Below, one piece after another: positions 1 through 12,254 of a DNA stretch of 64,000 nucleotides. The notes below the pieces were generated by a model, which had not been told where the DNA came from, made no database searches, and was given only the letters and a program-made list of their open reading frames with translations. The translations under genes and the position numbers were made by a program. Numbering within the stretch: the first letter of the stretch is position 1; each line of letters starts with the position of its first letter. Source of the stretch: Aporrectodea caliginosa (lineage: Eukaryota; Annelida; Clitellata; Crassiclitellata; Lumbricidae); assembly GCA_020284085.1 (NCBI GenBank), contig JACEVL010000484.1:1483501-1547500 (forward strand), given 5' to 3'.

Positions 1-402
1 AATTAGAAAATTATTAATAATTTTGCCCATATAGAAAATAATACAAAAAATAATGAAAATTTAATACTCACAATTAGGGCTATTATTGTTAAAATTAAAT
101 TGTTGTTAATTGTTAAATTTAATTACATAGACCTGGTGTGACGTCACACCTCTCAGACCCCCACCCCCATGTCACACATCGTCACAAATTTCCGTCCCCC
201 CCCCCCCTAGGTGCGTGACGTCATTTATGGACGGCCCCTTAGCAGCAGCTTTTAAAAAGTAAATTCCCTCCAATTCTGTGGAACGTGTAACTGCTGGAGA
301 ACGAAACGAAGACATGAATTCTTCGGTTTATGGAAGACCTGTAAGAATAACCATGTACACGATATAACAAAGGATTGTTTGAAGACATACTGTTTCACAT
401 GT
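1..402. other. AT-rich start and fragment of a dispersed repeat
   Basis: 1-130 is AT-rich with nothing recognised. 131-245 has two TGACGTCA palindromes and C-runs, and reads on the minus strand as a GGGGCCGTCCATAAATGACG-type repeat end. No gene is seen. Confidence 0.4.
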
Positions 403-630
403 GGGGCGCGGTGGTGTAGGGGTATGTTCGATGCCTTGCAGCCGGAGGGTTGCGGGTTCGAATCCACCTCAAAGCCGTCGCGTAGGGACCTTGGGCAAGT
501 CCTTCACTCGCAATTGCTCATGCGCTTCGGCGTGAAACTCCCATTCAGTGTCTGCGCTGTAGTCGGGAGCGCCTCTGAGTAGAAATCTTGAAGGGGCGCT
601 ATAATTCATTATAACAAGTGCTCATACTTC
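403..630 (+). repeat. tRNA-derived SINE, family A
   Basis: Head GGGGCGCGGTGGTGTAGGGG with an A-box-like start and the B box GGTTCGAATCC, a conserved body (CTTGGGCAAGTCCTTCACTC), and the tail hairpin GCGCCTCTGAGTAG...GGGGCGCTATA. Nearly identical to 6379-6595. Confidence 0.8.
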
Positions 631-744
631 ATACATACATACATACATACATACATGCATACATGCATACATGCATACATGCATACATGCATACATGCAT
701 ACATACATACATACATACATACATACATACATACATACATACAT
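630..744. repeat. (CATA)n with CATG variants
   Basis: Tetranucleotide microsatellite directly after SINE family A; open frames through it are repeat artefacts. Confidence 0.9.
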
Positions 745-879
745 TTAGTTAAATTCTTAGTTAAGATTATAATTAAGTTTTTCTTCTCATGCAATGATTT
801 TATTTAATTAGGCCCTTACCATTATATCTCTCTTTCTTTCACAGGCCAATAATGAATTTAGGTTACAGAATACAAAGGC

Positions 880-1064
880 ACGGGGACCCTACTTAAGCGG
901 GATCATATCCCTTCTGGGTTTCCATTTTGCTACCCTGGTTTCTTTTTCTCTTTATGTCGTTATGTGATATATATTGTTGTTATGTTTTTTCTGAGTTGCA
1001 ATTAGATATATATTTCTGTTATGTTTTTGGGTTGCAATAAATTGATTTGATTTGATTTGATTTG
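880..1064 (+). mobile_element. LINE 3' end with GGGAT hairpin
   Basis: CCCTACTTAAGCGGGATC followed by ATATCCC, then a T-rich UTR ending TTGCAATAAATTGATTTGAT repeats. Matches the 3' UTR layout of the LINE copies at 3423 and 40888. Confidence 0.6.
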
Positions 1065-1194
1065 ATACATACATACATACATACATACATACATACATAC
1101 ATACATGCATGCATACATGCATGCATGCATGCATGCATACATCCATACATGCATACATGCATACATGCATACATACATACATACATACATACAT
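1065..1194. repeat. (TACA)n/(TGCA)n microsatellite
   Basis: Tetranucleotide array with CATG variants after the LINE tail. Confidence 0.9.
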
Positions 1195-1238
1195 GATGAT
1201 CAAAACAAATATACTGTTATATTAATGGTTGATGAAAC

Positions 1239-1355
1239 TAGGGTGACCCTGTTAGCGGAACCTTATGTTCCTTTCGGTCTACATGAATGTCTAAATTTTG
1301 TTTGTATGTGTTAGTATTATGGTGATCAACAAAAGTATTCATTGATTGATTGATA
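1239..1355 (+). mobile_element. LINE 3' end, second small copy
   Basis: GTGACCCTGTTAGCGGAACC with matching GTTCC, ending in ATTGATTGATTGAT. Same hairpin position as other copies but a different base-paired sequence. Confidence 0.5.
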
Positions 1356-3144
1356 GATATGCCTAAGTCCTCAACTGATCAAAGATCATGGTTACTTTGC
1401 GCGGCAGGCGACCATCGGTTTGCCATTACACAGAAGTCCACTGATTTATTTTTCGTACACTGTCATATGACATCCGGGCCTCGATTTCACGTCCAATTAC
1501 TACTGAACAGAAGTAAGTGGACTGATTCGCGTGAAGAACTTTCGTTGGGCAGCGTTTACAAACATGTCACGACAGTTAAATGTACGTTAGTCTTCAGTCA
1601 GGTTGAATCGTTCCGTCTGTCCGTCTTTCTGCCTGTTCGTCTATGCGTTCGTTCCTATATGTCTGTCCGTCTGACCGTCTGCCTGTATGTCCGTGTCTCT
1701 CTACATCCGTTCGTTCACCCATGTTTGTCTGTCCGTGCGTCTATCTGTTTGTATTGATTTTACGAATTGAACATGTGTGCCAGAAAGCTGATAAAAGAAG
1801 AATTTGTGGCTACAGTTAAGTAGTTCAATCTTTACGACACTCCGTCTGAAAATAGGTCCGTCATCTGGAATCGGTTAAGGGGACGGATCTAACGACCTTC
1901 GAAGTTGTCTGCCAATACCAGACACGAAGGTTTACAAAAGGAAGCGCCTCTGAAAAACTCAGAAAACGTTATACAGAATAAATATTACATATTTACATAC
2001 TGCATGCGTACTTATTGTATTGTATTGTATTGTATTGTATTAAAGATTTATAAAGCGCCTCTCATAGTGCACACCAATCAGAGGCGCTCCCAGTGCGAAA
2101 GTTCCCGAGAATAAAGACAAGTTTTGAGGTAGCGAAAAGATGTAGCAAGGCCATCGGGTAGTATAATGGTGCGAACTAAGGTGGGAAGTTGATTCCATAG
2201 CGAAGGGCAAATGCTTATAATTATTATTGTTACATACTGTCATATATACTTGTATTGTTGAAACCCGTTGTTCCTTGGCTCAGTTGTCTCGCAGACTCGC
2301 ACACGTTCTTGACAGTTGCGACAATTTTATGTAATTTATCGTTTTAGCGTTCTTTATTATGTAGGCATTATAACATATCGTTATTCATCATTTTATATAC
2401 ATGGCATTTTAATACCAATGTCCATGACAACTTACTGTCATCAATCCAACTTCCATTTACGCAAGTATTATTTTCATCAATGCAACTTCTATAGTTTAAA
2501 AAGGAACCATTTTCATAAATCCAACTTCTATCTTCACAAAACATTATTTTCATCAATCCAACTTCTATTTAAGAAAGAATTATGCTCATGAATCCAATTT
2601 CTATTTAAGCCAAACAAGTTTTCATCGATTCAACTTCGATTTTAGGCAAACATTACAATGGGCCAATAATTAATCTATCACGCTTAAGCGATAAATTACC
2701 CAATTTTAATTAAGATAAAACAAAATTTATTCCATAACCACAACGTTATCCCGTCAACTCGTTTTCACCAATCCCTCCTATCTGATCTAGTAATCTAATC
2801 TAATAGGAACACTTGTAAAGCGCTTCTGACAGCAAAGCTATTCAGAAGCGCTCTCGGCGTGACAGGTCGCTTAAAACAGAAAGGTGTCCGCGTCGGGCTT
2901 ATAGACTACACAATGTAGACCAAGCCACGAATATTTACAAGAACAAGCAGAGATATAACTAAACTGATCTTAATACAGCTTGAAGGAGTGTCTCCTGTTA
3001 CCTTAAACTCCCCTTTGGACCCCTATGTCCTTCTCCAAGTTACATCACGCATCCCTTTACCTCTTCTTTGCTCTGTTATACGATATGCATTATGTGACAA
3101 TCTACATGTACATGCATGAAATAGCACAAGCATAGGCCTATATA
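1356..3144. other. Intergenic stretch with SINE-tail modules
   Basis: 1600-1755 is GTCTGTCCGT-like low-complexity sequence. 2015-2230 is a reversed repeat with (TATTG)n and a GCGCCTC hairpin. 2430-2640 has a CAACTTC(T)AT-type degenerate repeat. 2805-2860 holds another reversed tail hairpin (AGCGCTTCTGAC...CAGAAGCGCT). No gene seen. Confidence 0.5.
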
Positions 3145-3290
3145 CATTCATACATACATGCATACATACATTCTTTCAAGCGTGCATGCATACATACATA
3201 CATACTTACATACATACTTACATTCATACATAAATACGTAAATTACTACATTCATACATACATTCATACATACATACACTACTGCTATTC
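3145..3290. repeat. Degenerate (CATA)n
   Basis: Interrupted CATA/CTTA tetranucleotide repeat just upstream of a LINE fragment. Confidence 0.8.
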
Positions 3291-3422
3291 TCACGACTAT
3301 CAGCGTGACCTATATACAGCGTATACTTTGTAATCATTCCACGATTTAGACAATATAGGTTAGGCTGTTGACAGCCTGTTGTTGTACTTCGGCTTAACGC
3401 CACTTTTTCATATCGAAGATGA

Positions 3423-3956
3423 TTAGTGTCGGAGGCAGAAAGCAACCTCGTACTCCACGTTTATATTATAGAAGTGTCTTTGCCCGCTCAAACACTCGTC
3501 AGTTCTCAATAAAATCTATTGGCGCCACTACCTGGAATAAAATTCCTCAAGAAATCAGAAAATCTCCCTCACTTGCACTGTTTAAGAATAAGCTTCGCAC
3601 TTATTTAGTTGATTTTTAAATTTAATAATTATTAATTGCTTTGACGTGTTAATCTTTTATTTCCATGTGTTTATTTGCTGCACTTCCCACTCATTATGTA
3701 CTCATTACTTTTGATATTTAGTTTAAATTAGTTAAGGTTAGTTAAGATTTTATATGTTAATCAAGTCAACAACTGTTATACTAAGTAAAGCATCTTTCGG
3801 TCGCCACATATTCTGTTGAAATTATATAGAGGTGTCCCTACTTAGCGGGATCTTTGATCCCTTCAGGGCCTTCCCTTGTGGCATTCAACTATCCATACTT
3901 AAAAGTGCAATCTGGTTTGTAATATTATTGTTTATTGTTGTTTGGCTACAAATAAA

Positions 3957-4042
<86 letters not shown>

Positions 4043-4043
4043 C
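3423..4043 (+). mobile_element. 5'-truncated non-LTR retrotransposon 3' end
   Basis: An open frame to 3619 encodes NTRQFSIKSIGATTWNKIPQ and LFKNKLRTYL, the end of a LINE reverse-transcriptase ORF2 (compare [19 protein letters not shown] at 41522). The 3' UTR has AGCGGGATC-TTT-GATCCCTT at 3848-3865, and ends in ACAAATAAACGATTGATTG and an 80-base (TGAT)n run. Confidence 0.8.
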
Positions 4044-4175
4044 GACCGAGCCACCCGCAGTAAAGATCCGAGAAATTAATCTCTGATAAACCGACCGACC
4101 AGGAATCGAACCCGGGCCGCCGGCGTGGTGAGCGGGCTACCAACCCACTCGGCCACTCGGGATCTCTTTAGGCTG
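4044..4175 (-). repeat. tRNA-like SINE head
   Basis: On the minus strand: CCCGAGTGGCCGAGTGGGTT, then GGTTCGATTCCTGG; A- and B-box-like but no clean cloverleaf ends, so a SINE head rather than a tRNA gene. Confidence 0.55.
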
Positions 4176-4730
4176 TTGAAGTCACTGTATCTAAATACTA
4201 GACAATTTTCAAGTTCCATCCGATCACAGACGACTCATTTCAAGAAGATTCACGCACCATCAAGTGAGTAAGATAACTTTAATAGTTCTTAGGAGAGCAA
4301 TCAATGAAAACCGATGAGGTTGAGAAAGTTCAGGAGAGTACAAAAGCGAGTAACCGTGTTAAGAGCCCTGTTAACACTGTCAGCCATTAAACACGATGAA
4401 CTGTCTCTCTCCAGTCATTGTACAATGGACGTAATAATGACGCAGTGATAGACGCAAGAAACAGTGACATATTAGCTGCTGCTTCTGCAGCTGACAAAAT
4501 GGAAGATGGATGACAGTGAATGGCTGAATGGGCAGCCGTCCCCTCAGACCCATTAGGATAGGGATTCGACTCGTATTCAGCCTTTGAAAGGTTCGCTAGG
4601 GGCGTTATATAAAGTTGCATTGAGATACATATATGCCTGCATACATACACAGAAATATATATATATAAATGCACACTTATATACATACATATAAACATTA
4701 TAGCCTATGCACGTACATACATATGCATGG
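4176..4730. other. Unassigned sequence with ATAC repeats
   Basis: Nothing recognised from 4176 to 4610, then ATAC/ATAT repeats. Confidence 0.5.
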
Positions 4731-4990
4731 GGGGCCCCGATAGCGCATTGGACAACACACTGGCATAGAGAGCGAGAGGTACCGAGTTCGAGATCCGTTG
4801 GGCGAACGTGCTTTGTATAGGCTGCTATTAGCGCCGTGTATTGCAGGCTGTCTGTTCTGTTAGTAGTTAAGATTTATGTCTTCTGTCATTTGTGTTCTTG
4901 TGAATTGTTTCAATTGCATAATTGTACACTGTAACCGGTTGCGGTTTGTCAACCGGATTGTTTCAATAAAGAAAATATTATTATTATACA
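4731..4990 (+). repeat. tRNA-derived SINE, family B
   Basis: Head CCCCGATAGCGCATTGGACA with the B-box-like CCGAGTTCGAGATCC, body TTCTGTCATTTGTGTTCTTG, the inverted pair CCGGTTGCGGTTTG/CAACCGG, and tail AATAAAGAAAATATTATTA. Other copies: 19424-19690 and 20240-20493. Confidence 0.8.
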
Positions 4991-4999
4991 TATTCACTT

Positions 5000-5640
5000 A
5001 CATATTATATACTTGCGTAGGTCGATATCGACTGATTGATTTATATACATAGGCTACATGCTTATGCATGCATGTATATAAATCAATGAAATGAGTATAC
5101 TCCTGTTGAAGGGGCGCTATATAAATTTATGAATGAATGAATGAATATGATATACACAATTACACATGCGTACATACATGTATACGTTTCTGCGCATGTC
5201 ATCAGCCTATGTCAGTCGACTGATCGACTTCTTCGTCATTTCAACGGATATTTTCATCTAAATACAGAATTTGCTCAGTGACTTCGAAGAGTTTTCTGGT
5301 GCTATAGGTTTGCGTAATGGACTTATTTGTCGGTTTTGCCAATGATTTTGTACTTTTAAAGGTATTTTGTTCGCAAGTCGCCTAGGCCCATGTGACTGTA
5401 TCAAGCCCATCCTTCTGATGTGTACGATCGAGTCTGAGCCATACCGTGTACGCCTGTAGCAGTGCATATTTTAACGAATTTGGACTACTGGGACACAGTC
5501 TGCTACACTACCTTCAATGTCATTGGAAACTAACATTGAAAGCAGAGTATTACCTGGGAAAAATCACCAAAACTACTGGGACAAATCCTAAAACTACTGG
5601 GACATTTGTCCCAGTAGTCATACAGTTAAAATATGCACTG
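5000..5640. other. Unassigned; contains an ACTACTGGGACA inverted-repeat element
   Basis: 5485-5618 is bounded by ACTACTGGGACA and its reverse complement, with extra copies inside and a 12-bp palindrome at 5593-5618. No target duplication was found. Confidence 0.4.
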
Positions 5641-6125
5641 GCCTGTAGCCGGGTGTTTTCCTCTCCGAGGAGGGCGACCGACGCGGGTCATTGCAGTGGC
5701 CTCGACCTTCAGTCACTGGAGGCGCTTCAATCTACCGACCGAAACACGACGAATGCCTTTTTTGTACCCCTTGTGCCTCGACGGCTAGCCGGACGTACAT
5801 GTACTTCATCTTCGACCAGTGAGGGACTGCTCGTCGGCGGCGTCATATTGTGCGCGAACGTTGTCACCTGTCGTCGCTATACTCTATCGACGCAACTTGG
5901 TCCAGAGACTGAACATACATGTACATGCCATCTGTCAGCTTTCGATGGTTGGTTCCTCGTGTATGCGTGGGCCTGCCACTGGCGACTCTTTCAGCTTACT
6001 GTGCATTGTTTTGCTAACTGATGTAATATATTCGTTAGTAATACATTTAACATCATATATACTATATAGGCTAGCACAGAGAGCGCCTCTGAGTAGATAT
6101 GTTGAAGGGGCGCTATATAAATGTT
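5640..6125 (+). repeat. GC-richer unique block and a dispersed repeat 3' end
   Basis: 5640-5930 is GC-rich and open in one frame, with no recognised product. 5930-6125 matches 35690-35865 (+) and 47893-48050 (-): CGATGGTTGGTTCCTCGTGT, GTGCATTGTTTTG, then GAGCGCCTCTGAGTAG and GCGCTATATAAATG. Confidence 0.6.
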
Positions 6126-6378
6126 CAATTACATTATTATTATACAATACAATATATACATTATACATATGCACTTATGTACGTACATACATACGGTTTT
6201 CTGTCTAGGATGCTGTACAGCTAGGCTATAGTGTGTTTTTAGTTAACGTTTACTATCTTTTCTGCTACTGTTTGATAACTCTGTATGTATAGCGCTGTGC
6301 GTTTGCCAGCGTTTAATACAGAAAACACTAACTTACATGCATGCATACATACATATTCAGGTACATACCATACATTGT

Positions 6379-6595
6379 GGGGCGCGGTGCTGTAGGGGTA
6401 TGGTGGGTGCCTTGCAGCCGTAGGGTTGAGGGTTCGAATCCACTTCAAGCCGCCGCGTAGGGACCCTGGGCAAGTCCTTCACTCGCAATTGCTCATGCGC
6501 TTCGGCGTGAAACTCCGATTCAGTGTCCGGGCTGTAGTCGGGAGCGCCTCTGAGTAGAAATCTTGAAGGGGCGCTATAACAAGTGCTCATACATG
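6379..6595 (+). repeat. SINE family A, second copy
   Basis: Same head, body and tail hairpin as 403-630, differing at a few bases. Confidence 0.85.
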
Positions 6596-7206
6596 CATAC
6601 ATGCATATATGTACTTACATATATCGACTGATTGATTTATAGACCTTCATGCTTCTGCAAATACATACATAATTACATATGCATGCATAGACACATAGGC
6701 CTACATGCTTACTCGCAAATATAAATGCAATCAGTTAAAAGCTGTTAGACGTTCGGTATACGAATGGTCCATTGAAACAAGTGGTCGTTTATTATCCATC
6801 TATATATAGCCGCCTCAGAATGAACAGCAAAATCAACAGATGCAAACCAAATGCATGGCAAGTGTGGGTGCTTGAGGGCTGTGGCTATTACACTGAAAGA
6901 TGCTGACGAATCTCAGAATTCCAGGAATCGATTAGATCAGCTGGAGAAGACCACTGCGGAAACAGGAATCCAAAATCCGTTGGAATGTACCACTTTCAGC
7001 TAGAAACAAAATGTGTCATGCCTCCCGTCGACCGTTGAATTATCAGCATTCAACTTTGATGAGATACGTGCCTACATATACACACATATATACAATTATA
7101 CATACATACACACATGCATCGTACGTACGTACATACATACAAAAATACAAGCTAGTAATTTCTTCTATCTGAAATTTTCTTAAATCACAATAAAAGTGTA
7201 CTCAAC
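6596..7206. other. Intergenic, CATA-rich
   Basis: Short tetranucleotide runs around 6600-6700 and 7070-7140; the rest is unrecognised. Confidence 0.5.
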
Positions 7207-7398
7207 CAAGGCCGTAGCCAGGATTTTGTTTTGGGGGTGTTTACTCGTCCTTGAGCAAGCCGAAAAGCAACCGAGTCAGCCGACTATAAGGGGTTTGTGT
7301 TAGTATATGCGTTAGGCCCCTATTTCATCTTTATATTATTTAATTTCGGGTGGTGTTGAAACACCCAAAACACCCCCCCCCCCTTAGCTACGGCCTTG
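7207..7398. mobile_element. hAT-like MITE, TSD TACTCAAC
   Basis: 12-bp perfect terminal inverted repeats CAAGGCCGTAGC/GCTACGGCCTTG; exact 8-bp duplication TACTCAAC at 7199-7206 and 7399-7406. No coding capacity. Confidence 0.85.
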
Positions 7399-7436
7399 TA
7401 CTCAACCGTCACTCTTCTGCTTACATGGAACACGCT

Positions 7437-7625
7437 TATCCCTAATTTAGCGGGATTTAGTCCCTTTTGGATATACGATTGTCTCCTTCAATAGTTAATA
7501 TGCCAATTGTGTGATCTGACAGTTTTAAATGAAGCCTACTAGTCTCACGATCAGTGAATATTCTGTATCACTGCCTGTAACCAATACTCTGGAAAGAATA
7601 GAAGGATTGATTGATTGATTTATTG
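7437..7625 (+). mobile_element. LINE 3' end fragment
   Basis: TAATTTAGCGGGATTTAGTC hairpin followed by a UTR ending GGATTGATTGATT, like the other copies. Confidence 0.55.
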
Positions 7626-7919
<294 letters not shown>

Positions 7920-8550
7920 ACATCCATAACTCCCGATAGCGGGCCTCTGTCATTATCAACTGCGACCCGCAGCGCCGAGCTTTCTCGGTTGCAGGCCCTC
8001 CATCTGGAATGACCTACCATAGGAGATGCGCTTGCTACATTTCACAAATCAAACTGGGTTTTATAAATCACTCAAGTCTTTTTTCTTTTGCCGTGGCTGG
8101 GCTGGGAGCGCTCCTGAGCAGATTTCTTGAATGGGCGCTATATAAATCTCCTGAATGAATGAATGACCTACCGTTCGGACAAATGCCAATGAAATCGAAA
8201 GCAAAAGAGAATAGGACTGGAATACAAAGTGTCTGCATTTGGCTGGCTGTCATATACAGCCTTTGATGTAGGCTATGTCGTCCTGATATTGGGCCACTTG
8301 AAAACGGATGATGATGTTTGTCCTTTTGCAAAGGTTACCGTTATTGCTTATACTAGACAATCATATCTGTAGAGATGAATAGTCAAGCGATTGGTGTCTA
8401 CGGCTGTCAGTCATCATTGTAAGCGTTTATTGTGTCGTCTGCTAATGCAGGAATCCAATCATGCTCTCTCATCAATAGATTATTATGGTTACACAGCGCA
8501 CTTGAGACTATTGATCTGATACTGATAGCTCCATCACAGCAGACAGCTTT
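7920..8550. other. Intergenic with one SINE/LINE tail module
   Basis: 8100-8165 has GGGAGCGCTCCTGAGCAG...GGGCGCTATATAAAT followed by GAATGAATGA. No gene seen. Confidence 0.5.
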
Positions 8551-8740
8551 CTGTGTGTGTGCGTGTGCGTCTGTCTTTCTCTGACAGCTGACTGTCTGTC
8601 TCTCTATCTGTCTGTATGTCTCTCTCTCTCTGTCTCTTTATGTCTCTCTCTGTATCTCTCTCTGTCTCTCTCTCTGTCACACCCACCCTCTCTGTCTGCC
8701 TGTCGGTCTGTCTGTCTCTATCTATCAATCTATCTATCTA

Positions 8741-8785
<45 letters not shown>

Positions 8786-8786
8786 G
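8551..8786. repeat. (CTGT/CTCT)n low-complexity tract
   Basis: Pyrimidine-rich TCTG/TCTC/TATC repeat; open frames on both strands are artefacts. Confidence 0.9.
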
Positions 8787-9279
8787 GCAAAACTAAGACA
8801 TTGGAGGGGCAAATTGGTGGCCGCACCACTGTCCAAGGGGCTCCACTATCGCCCTCTATCGCACTATGAAATAACTGCATCGACTGTCCACTGCACTCGA
8901 CCAGATAGCTAGAGAAGGATCAGGCATCTGCTCTCCTTCACCGAGGGAAGGAAAATGAATTCTCATCTTCCAAATTTAATATCCAAGGCTACCAGTGGGT
9001 GTTGCGTGGCATGAATGGACTGATTCCGATTTATCTAGCGCAATTATCTGTATTTTATAGAATCTCTGTTATCTGTTGTTGTAGGTTGCATGGAAGACGC
9101 GAAGAATGCGGTCGCCTCTACTTCATTTCGTCTTCCACTCTCTCATGACGCCGTTTTGTTTCCCTGCAAGACCAGGTCTGTGTCAAGGGATTCTGATGGG
9201 TTCTGAGCATAGGAGGGGTGGGATTGAGGTAATTCATTGTGTCTTCCACTCTCTCATTTCCCTTTTGCTTGCACTTCCA

Positions 9280-9450
9280 CCTGGCAGAGCCGTGCCTTAT
9301 CTATGTGGTTGGCCCCTCGACCTGGAATGGCCTCCCTCTGGCACTCCGCTCTCTTCTCAGGCATTCCTCTCTCAACTTGAAATGGTCCTATTTGGCCGCG
9401 CTGAGTTTGGTAGCGCCTCTGAGTAGGTCCCTTGAAGAGGCACTATAGAT
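9280..9450 (+). mobile_element. LINE ORF2 C-terminal remnant with tail hairpin
   Basis: Encodes VVGPSTWNGLPLALRSLL, the usual end of an L2/CR1-like reverse transcriptase ORF, and runs directly into TAGCGCCTCTGAGTAGGTCC and GAGGCACTATAG. It links the tail module of SINEs to a LINE. Confidence 0.65.
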
Positions 9451-9574
9451 ATGCAACTTCAAGTAATATATTGATGCTCTTAGAAAATGGCAATGTTATT
9501 ATTTAGTTAAGAACATTATTGAGTTGATGAACCTTTATTTCTTTTCAATTGACTAACCAGCCATAATTGAACAT

Positions 9575-9790
9575 AGGTAAAAAAGGGTAACCCTATAAAG
9601 CGGGGCTTGTGCCCCTTTTGGGTCTTCCCTGTTCCCTAGCCAATGCACCGATATGTAATAGTAAAGTTATAACTGTTGGTAATAATTGTTATATGCATTG
9701 TGCTTCCGGAAATAAAAAAATAACAAATAAAAGTTTTTGTCAGTAATGATTGAATAAATAAATGAATGAATGAATGAATTAATTAATTAA
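9575..9790 (+). mobile_element. LINE 3' end with GGGGC hairpin
   Basis: AACCCTATAAAGCGGGGCTT with GTGCCCC, then a UTR ending GCTTCCGGAAATAAAAAAAT and short AATG/AATT repeats. Confidence 0.55.
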
Positions 9791-10300
9791 TTTCGTCTAC
9801 CACTCTCTCATTTCGTCTTCCACTCTCTATCTCTCTCTTCCCTGCCTCAAAAGGTAGCAGGGGAAAAGACACAGCCCATTCGCCAATCTGTCTGGCTTCA
9901 TTTCTCTAGCGCTATGCATCAAAGACTTCCCGAACGTGCTTTGACTGACATGTGCTGCTTCGAAGGGTATTCGATTAGCATATGGCGTTTATCTCTGCAT
10001 CTCTCTGATGTCTCTTCATTGTAGGACCCTCTGCAATTCATCCGCATATGCAACTAGCAATAGGTTCCGTGTTAATATTCATACATTCATTCATTCATAC
10101 ATTTTTGATCAATTAGTTGACAACATGTGGACTTTGCTTGACAGTTTCGTTCGTTCTGACTTCTAATGTGACCGGTAGATGGCGAGGGAGGCCATTCCAC
10201 GTGGATGGCCTAACCATTGAAAGGCACGACGTAATCGTCGTTATCGTAATAGCAAACCCCACATTTACAAAGCACTACTGAAGTGGAAGGCTGAGTAAAC
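9790..10300. other. Intergenic, nothing recognised
   Basis: Short CATT repeat near 10080; no exon supported. Confidence 0.4.
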
Positions 10301-10378
10301 ATTATGGGGCTAGCGGGTATCGAATCCCCGTCCTTCTGATCTTCGTGCCAGCGTGTTACCATTCAACCATCCCCCGCA
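10301..10378 (-). repeat. tRNA-like SINE head, family E
   Basis: Minus strand: GGGGGATGGTTGAATGGTAA, GATCAGAAGG, GATTCGATACCCGC. Close match to the head at 43385-43460. Confidence 0.6.
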
Positions 10379-10782
10379 TAGATGTCACTACCAGCGAATC
10401 GCAACCTAAACGCGAAGATTTCTAAAGCTCTACTCAAAAGCTTAGCGGGCATCACACGATATTAACTACGAGCGCTGACGAAATAGGGAACCGAGGGAAA
10501 GTTCGAGAAGCGGTGGTTTACCCTTGGGGCGCAATGACGATGGACGTGTTTCCATGACAGCAGAGGTCACCCTGTCCACAGCCCAGAGATGGGATTGGCT
10601 GCCAGTCCAATTAGACGGCGCACTGGTGGTCATAGAAGAGTCACATCAATGCAACTTTATCGCATTACGGAGCGTATGAACGGCTGAGGCGTAACCGCGA
10701 TTTAGCTGAAGGAAACGACGACGAGACTTCTTAGCACGCAAGGCGTGAAATTTGACGAGGAAGAAGAATAAGAAGGAGAGGG
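10379..10782. other. Unassigned non-repetitive stretch
   Basis: Mixed composition, no simple repeat, no exon I can support; could be old SINE body. Confidence 0.3.
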
Positions 10783-10847
<65 letters not shown>

Positions 10848-10903
10848 TATATATTCACTGTATATATGTATATATATTCACTGTATATATATATGTATAT
10901 ATA
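10783..10903. repeat. (AT)n
   Basis: About 60 TA units with TGTATATA and CACTG interruptions. Confidence 0.9.
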
Positions 10904-11334
10904 TAGGGTCTATTGTATAAGCATATACACGTAGCGTGCATGTGTGTGTGTATATATGCTCATGGGCGGATTGACGTTATGTATGCAGAGGGGCAAAAAA
11001 CTGGATTTTGTAAACCCAATTATTGTTTGCCTTCAGTGTCGTTGGGAGACGACGACTATCAGGCAATGAATTCATCTGGAAAAAGGGATCTCTCGAAAGT
11101 TAGGATTGCATGTGACCAGCAGACACTAGCGTTCGGCAGACACAAACTGTCTGATCATATACAACAGCTTTCGCATGCATGAATGCATGTTTATTTATTG
11201 GTGCGCCTCTGATTGGTGTGCACTGCGAGAGGCGCTATATATACATTTATAGATACAATACAATACAATACAATATTACCATGTCTGTACACCAAAATAC
11301 GGATAGCAGTTGGTCAATTAACGAATATTCTTAT
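10904..11334. other. Unassigned, ends in a SINE-tail module
   Basis: 10985-11180 is an open but unrecognised stretch. 11200-11275 is the GCGCCTCTGATTGG...GAGAGGCGCTATA hairpin with (AATAC)n. Confidence 0.4.
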
Positions 11335-11712
11335 CTTGTCTTGTCTTGTCTTGTCTTGTCTTGTCTTGTCTGTCGTGTCCTGTCGTGTCGTGTCCTGTCG
11401 TGTCGTGTCGTGTCGTGTCCTGTCCTGTCCTGTCCTGTCGTGTCCTGTCCTGTCCTGTCCTGTCCTATCCTATCCTATCCTATCCTATCCTATCCTATCC
11501 TATCCTATCCTATCCTATCCTATCCTATCCTATCCTATCCTATCCTATCCTATCCTATCCTATCCTATCTATCCTATCCTATCCTATCCTATCCTATCCT
11601 ATCCTATCCTATCCTATCCTATCCTATCCTATCCTATCCTATCCTATCCCATCCCATCCCATCCCATCCCATCCCATCCCATCCCATCCCATCCCATCCC
11701 ATCCCATCCCAT

Positions 11713-11743
<31 letters not shown>

Positions 11744-11836
11744 CTATCCTATCCTATCCTATCCTATCCTATCCTATCCTATCATTCTATCCTATCCTAT
11801 CCTATCCTATCCTATCCTATCCTATCTTATCTTATG
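11335..11836. repeat. 500-bp pentanucleotide array in variant blocks
   Basis: TCTTG units, then mixed TCGTG/TCCTG, long TCCTA, TCCCA, TCTTA, and TCCTA again. All frames are open because no stop fits the unit; not coding. Confidence 0.95.
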
Positions 11837-12254
11837 TATACGTATGCATGTATGTGTGCTTGCATGTTTTTATTTAGACAATCAATATAGTGCCTCTAAA
11901 CACCTTTGCTCTGTAAGTCCACAAATAACGCAATTTACATGTGAATGCGTCGTGTGTGTGGGCACAGGCCGCAATGGACCAATCATTGCAGTCTATAACT
12001 AGACAATTTATGGTTGATCAGCTGTTGGCCACACTCTTTGGCGAGTGTGCATCTGCCGTTGGTCGCCTGCAGAGGAAATCTGAGTCGTATTCGATTAGGC
12101 AAAATGCGCGAATGGAAGGCTGATTAAAACCTACTCCATCGCCAACCGTCGCCAGAGTTTCTATGCATCGGTGCCTTCATTTGCTTATGAGAGTGCGCTT
12201 CGGGTGGATAGAGTGGAATGAGGACTTCCTCTGTGTTAGGGAAGGAGTTGGAGG
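11837..12254. other. Intergenic, nothing recognised
   Basis: No repeat or exon supported. Confidence 0.4.

Noticed and set aside
5446..6208. 191-codon frame as a gene
   Set aside because: Its second half is a dispersed repeat found at 35690 and 47893; the first half has no recognisable domain and no supported splice sites.
11179..12002. Three overlapping frames of 218-232 codons (LSCLVLSYPI-like)
   Set aside because: Pentanucleotide repeat cannot form stops; low-complexity translation.
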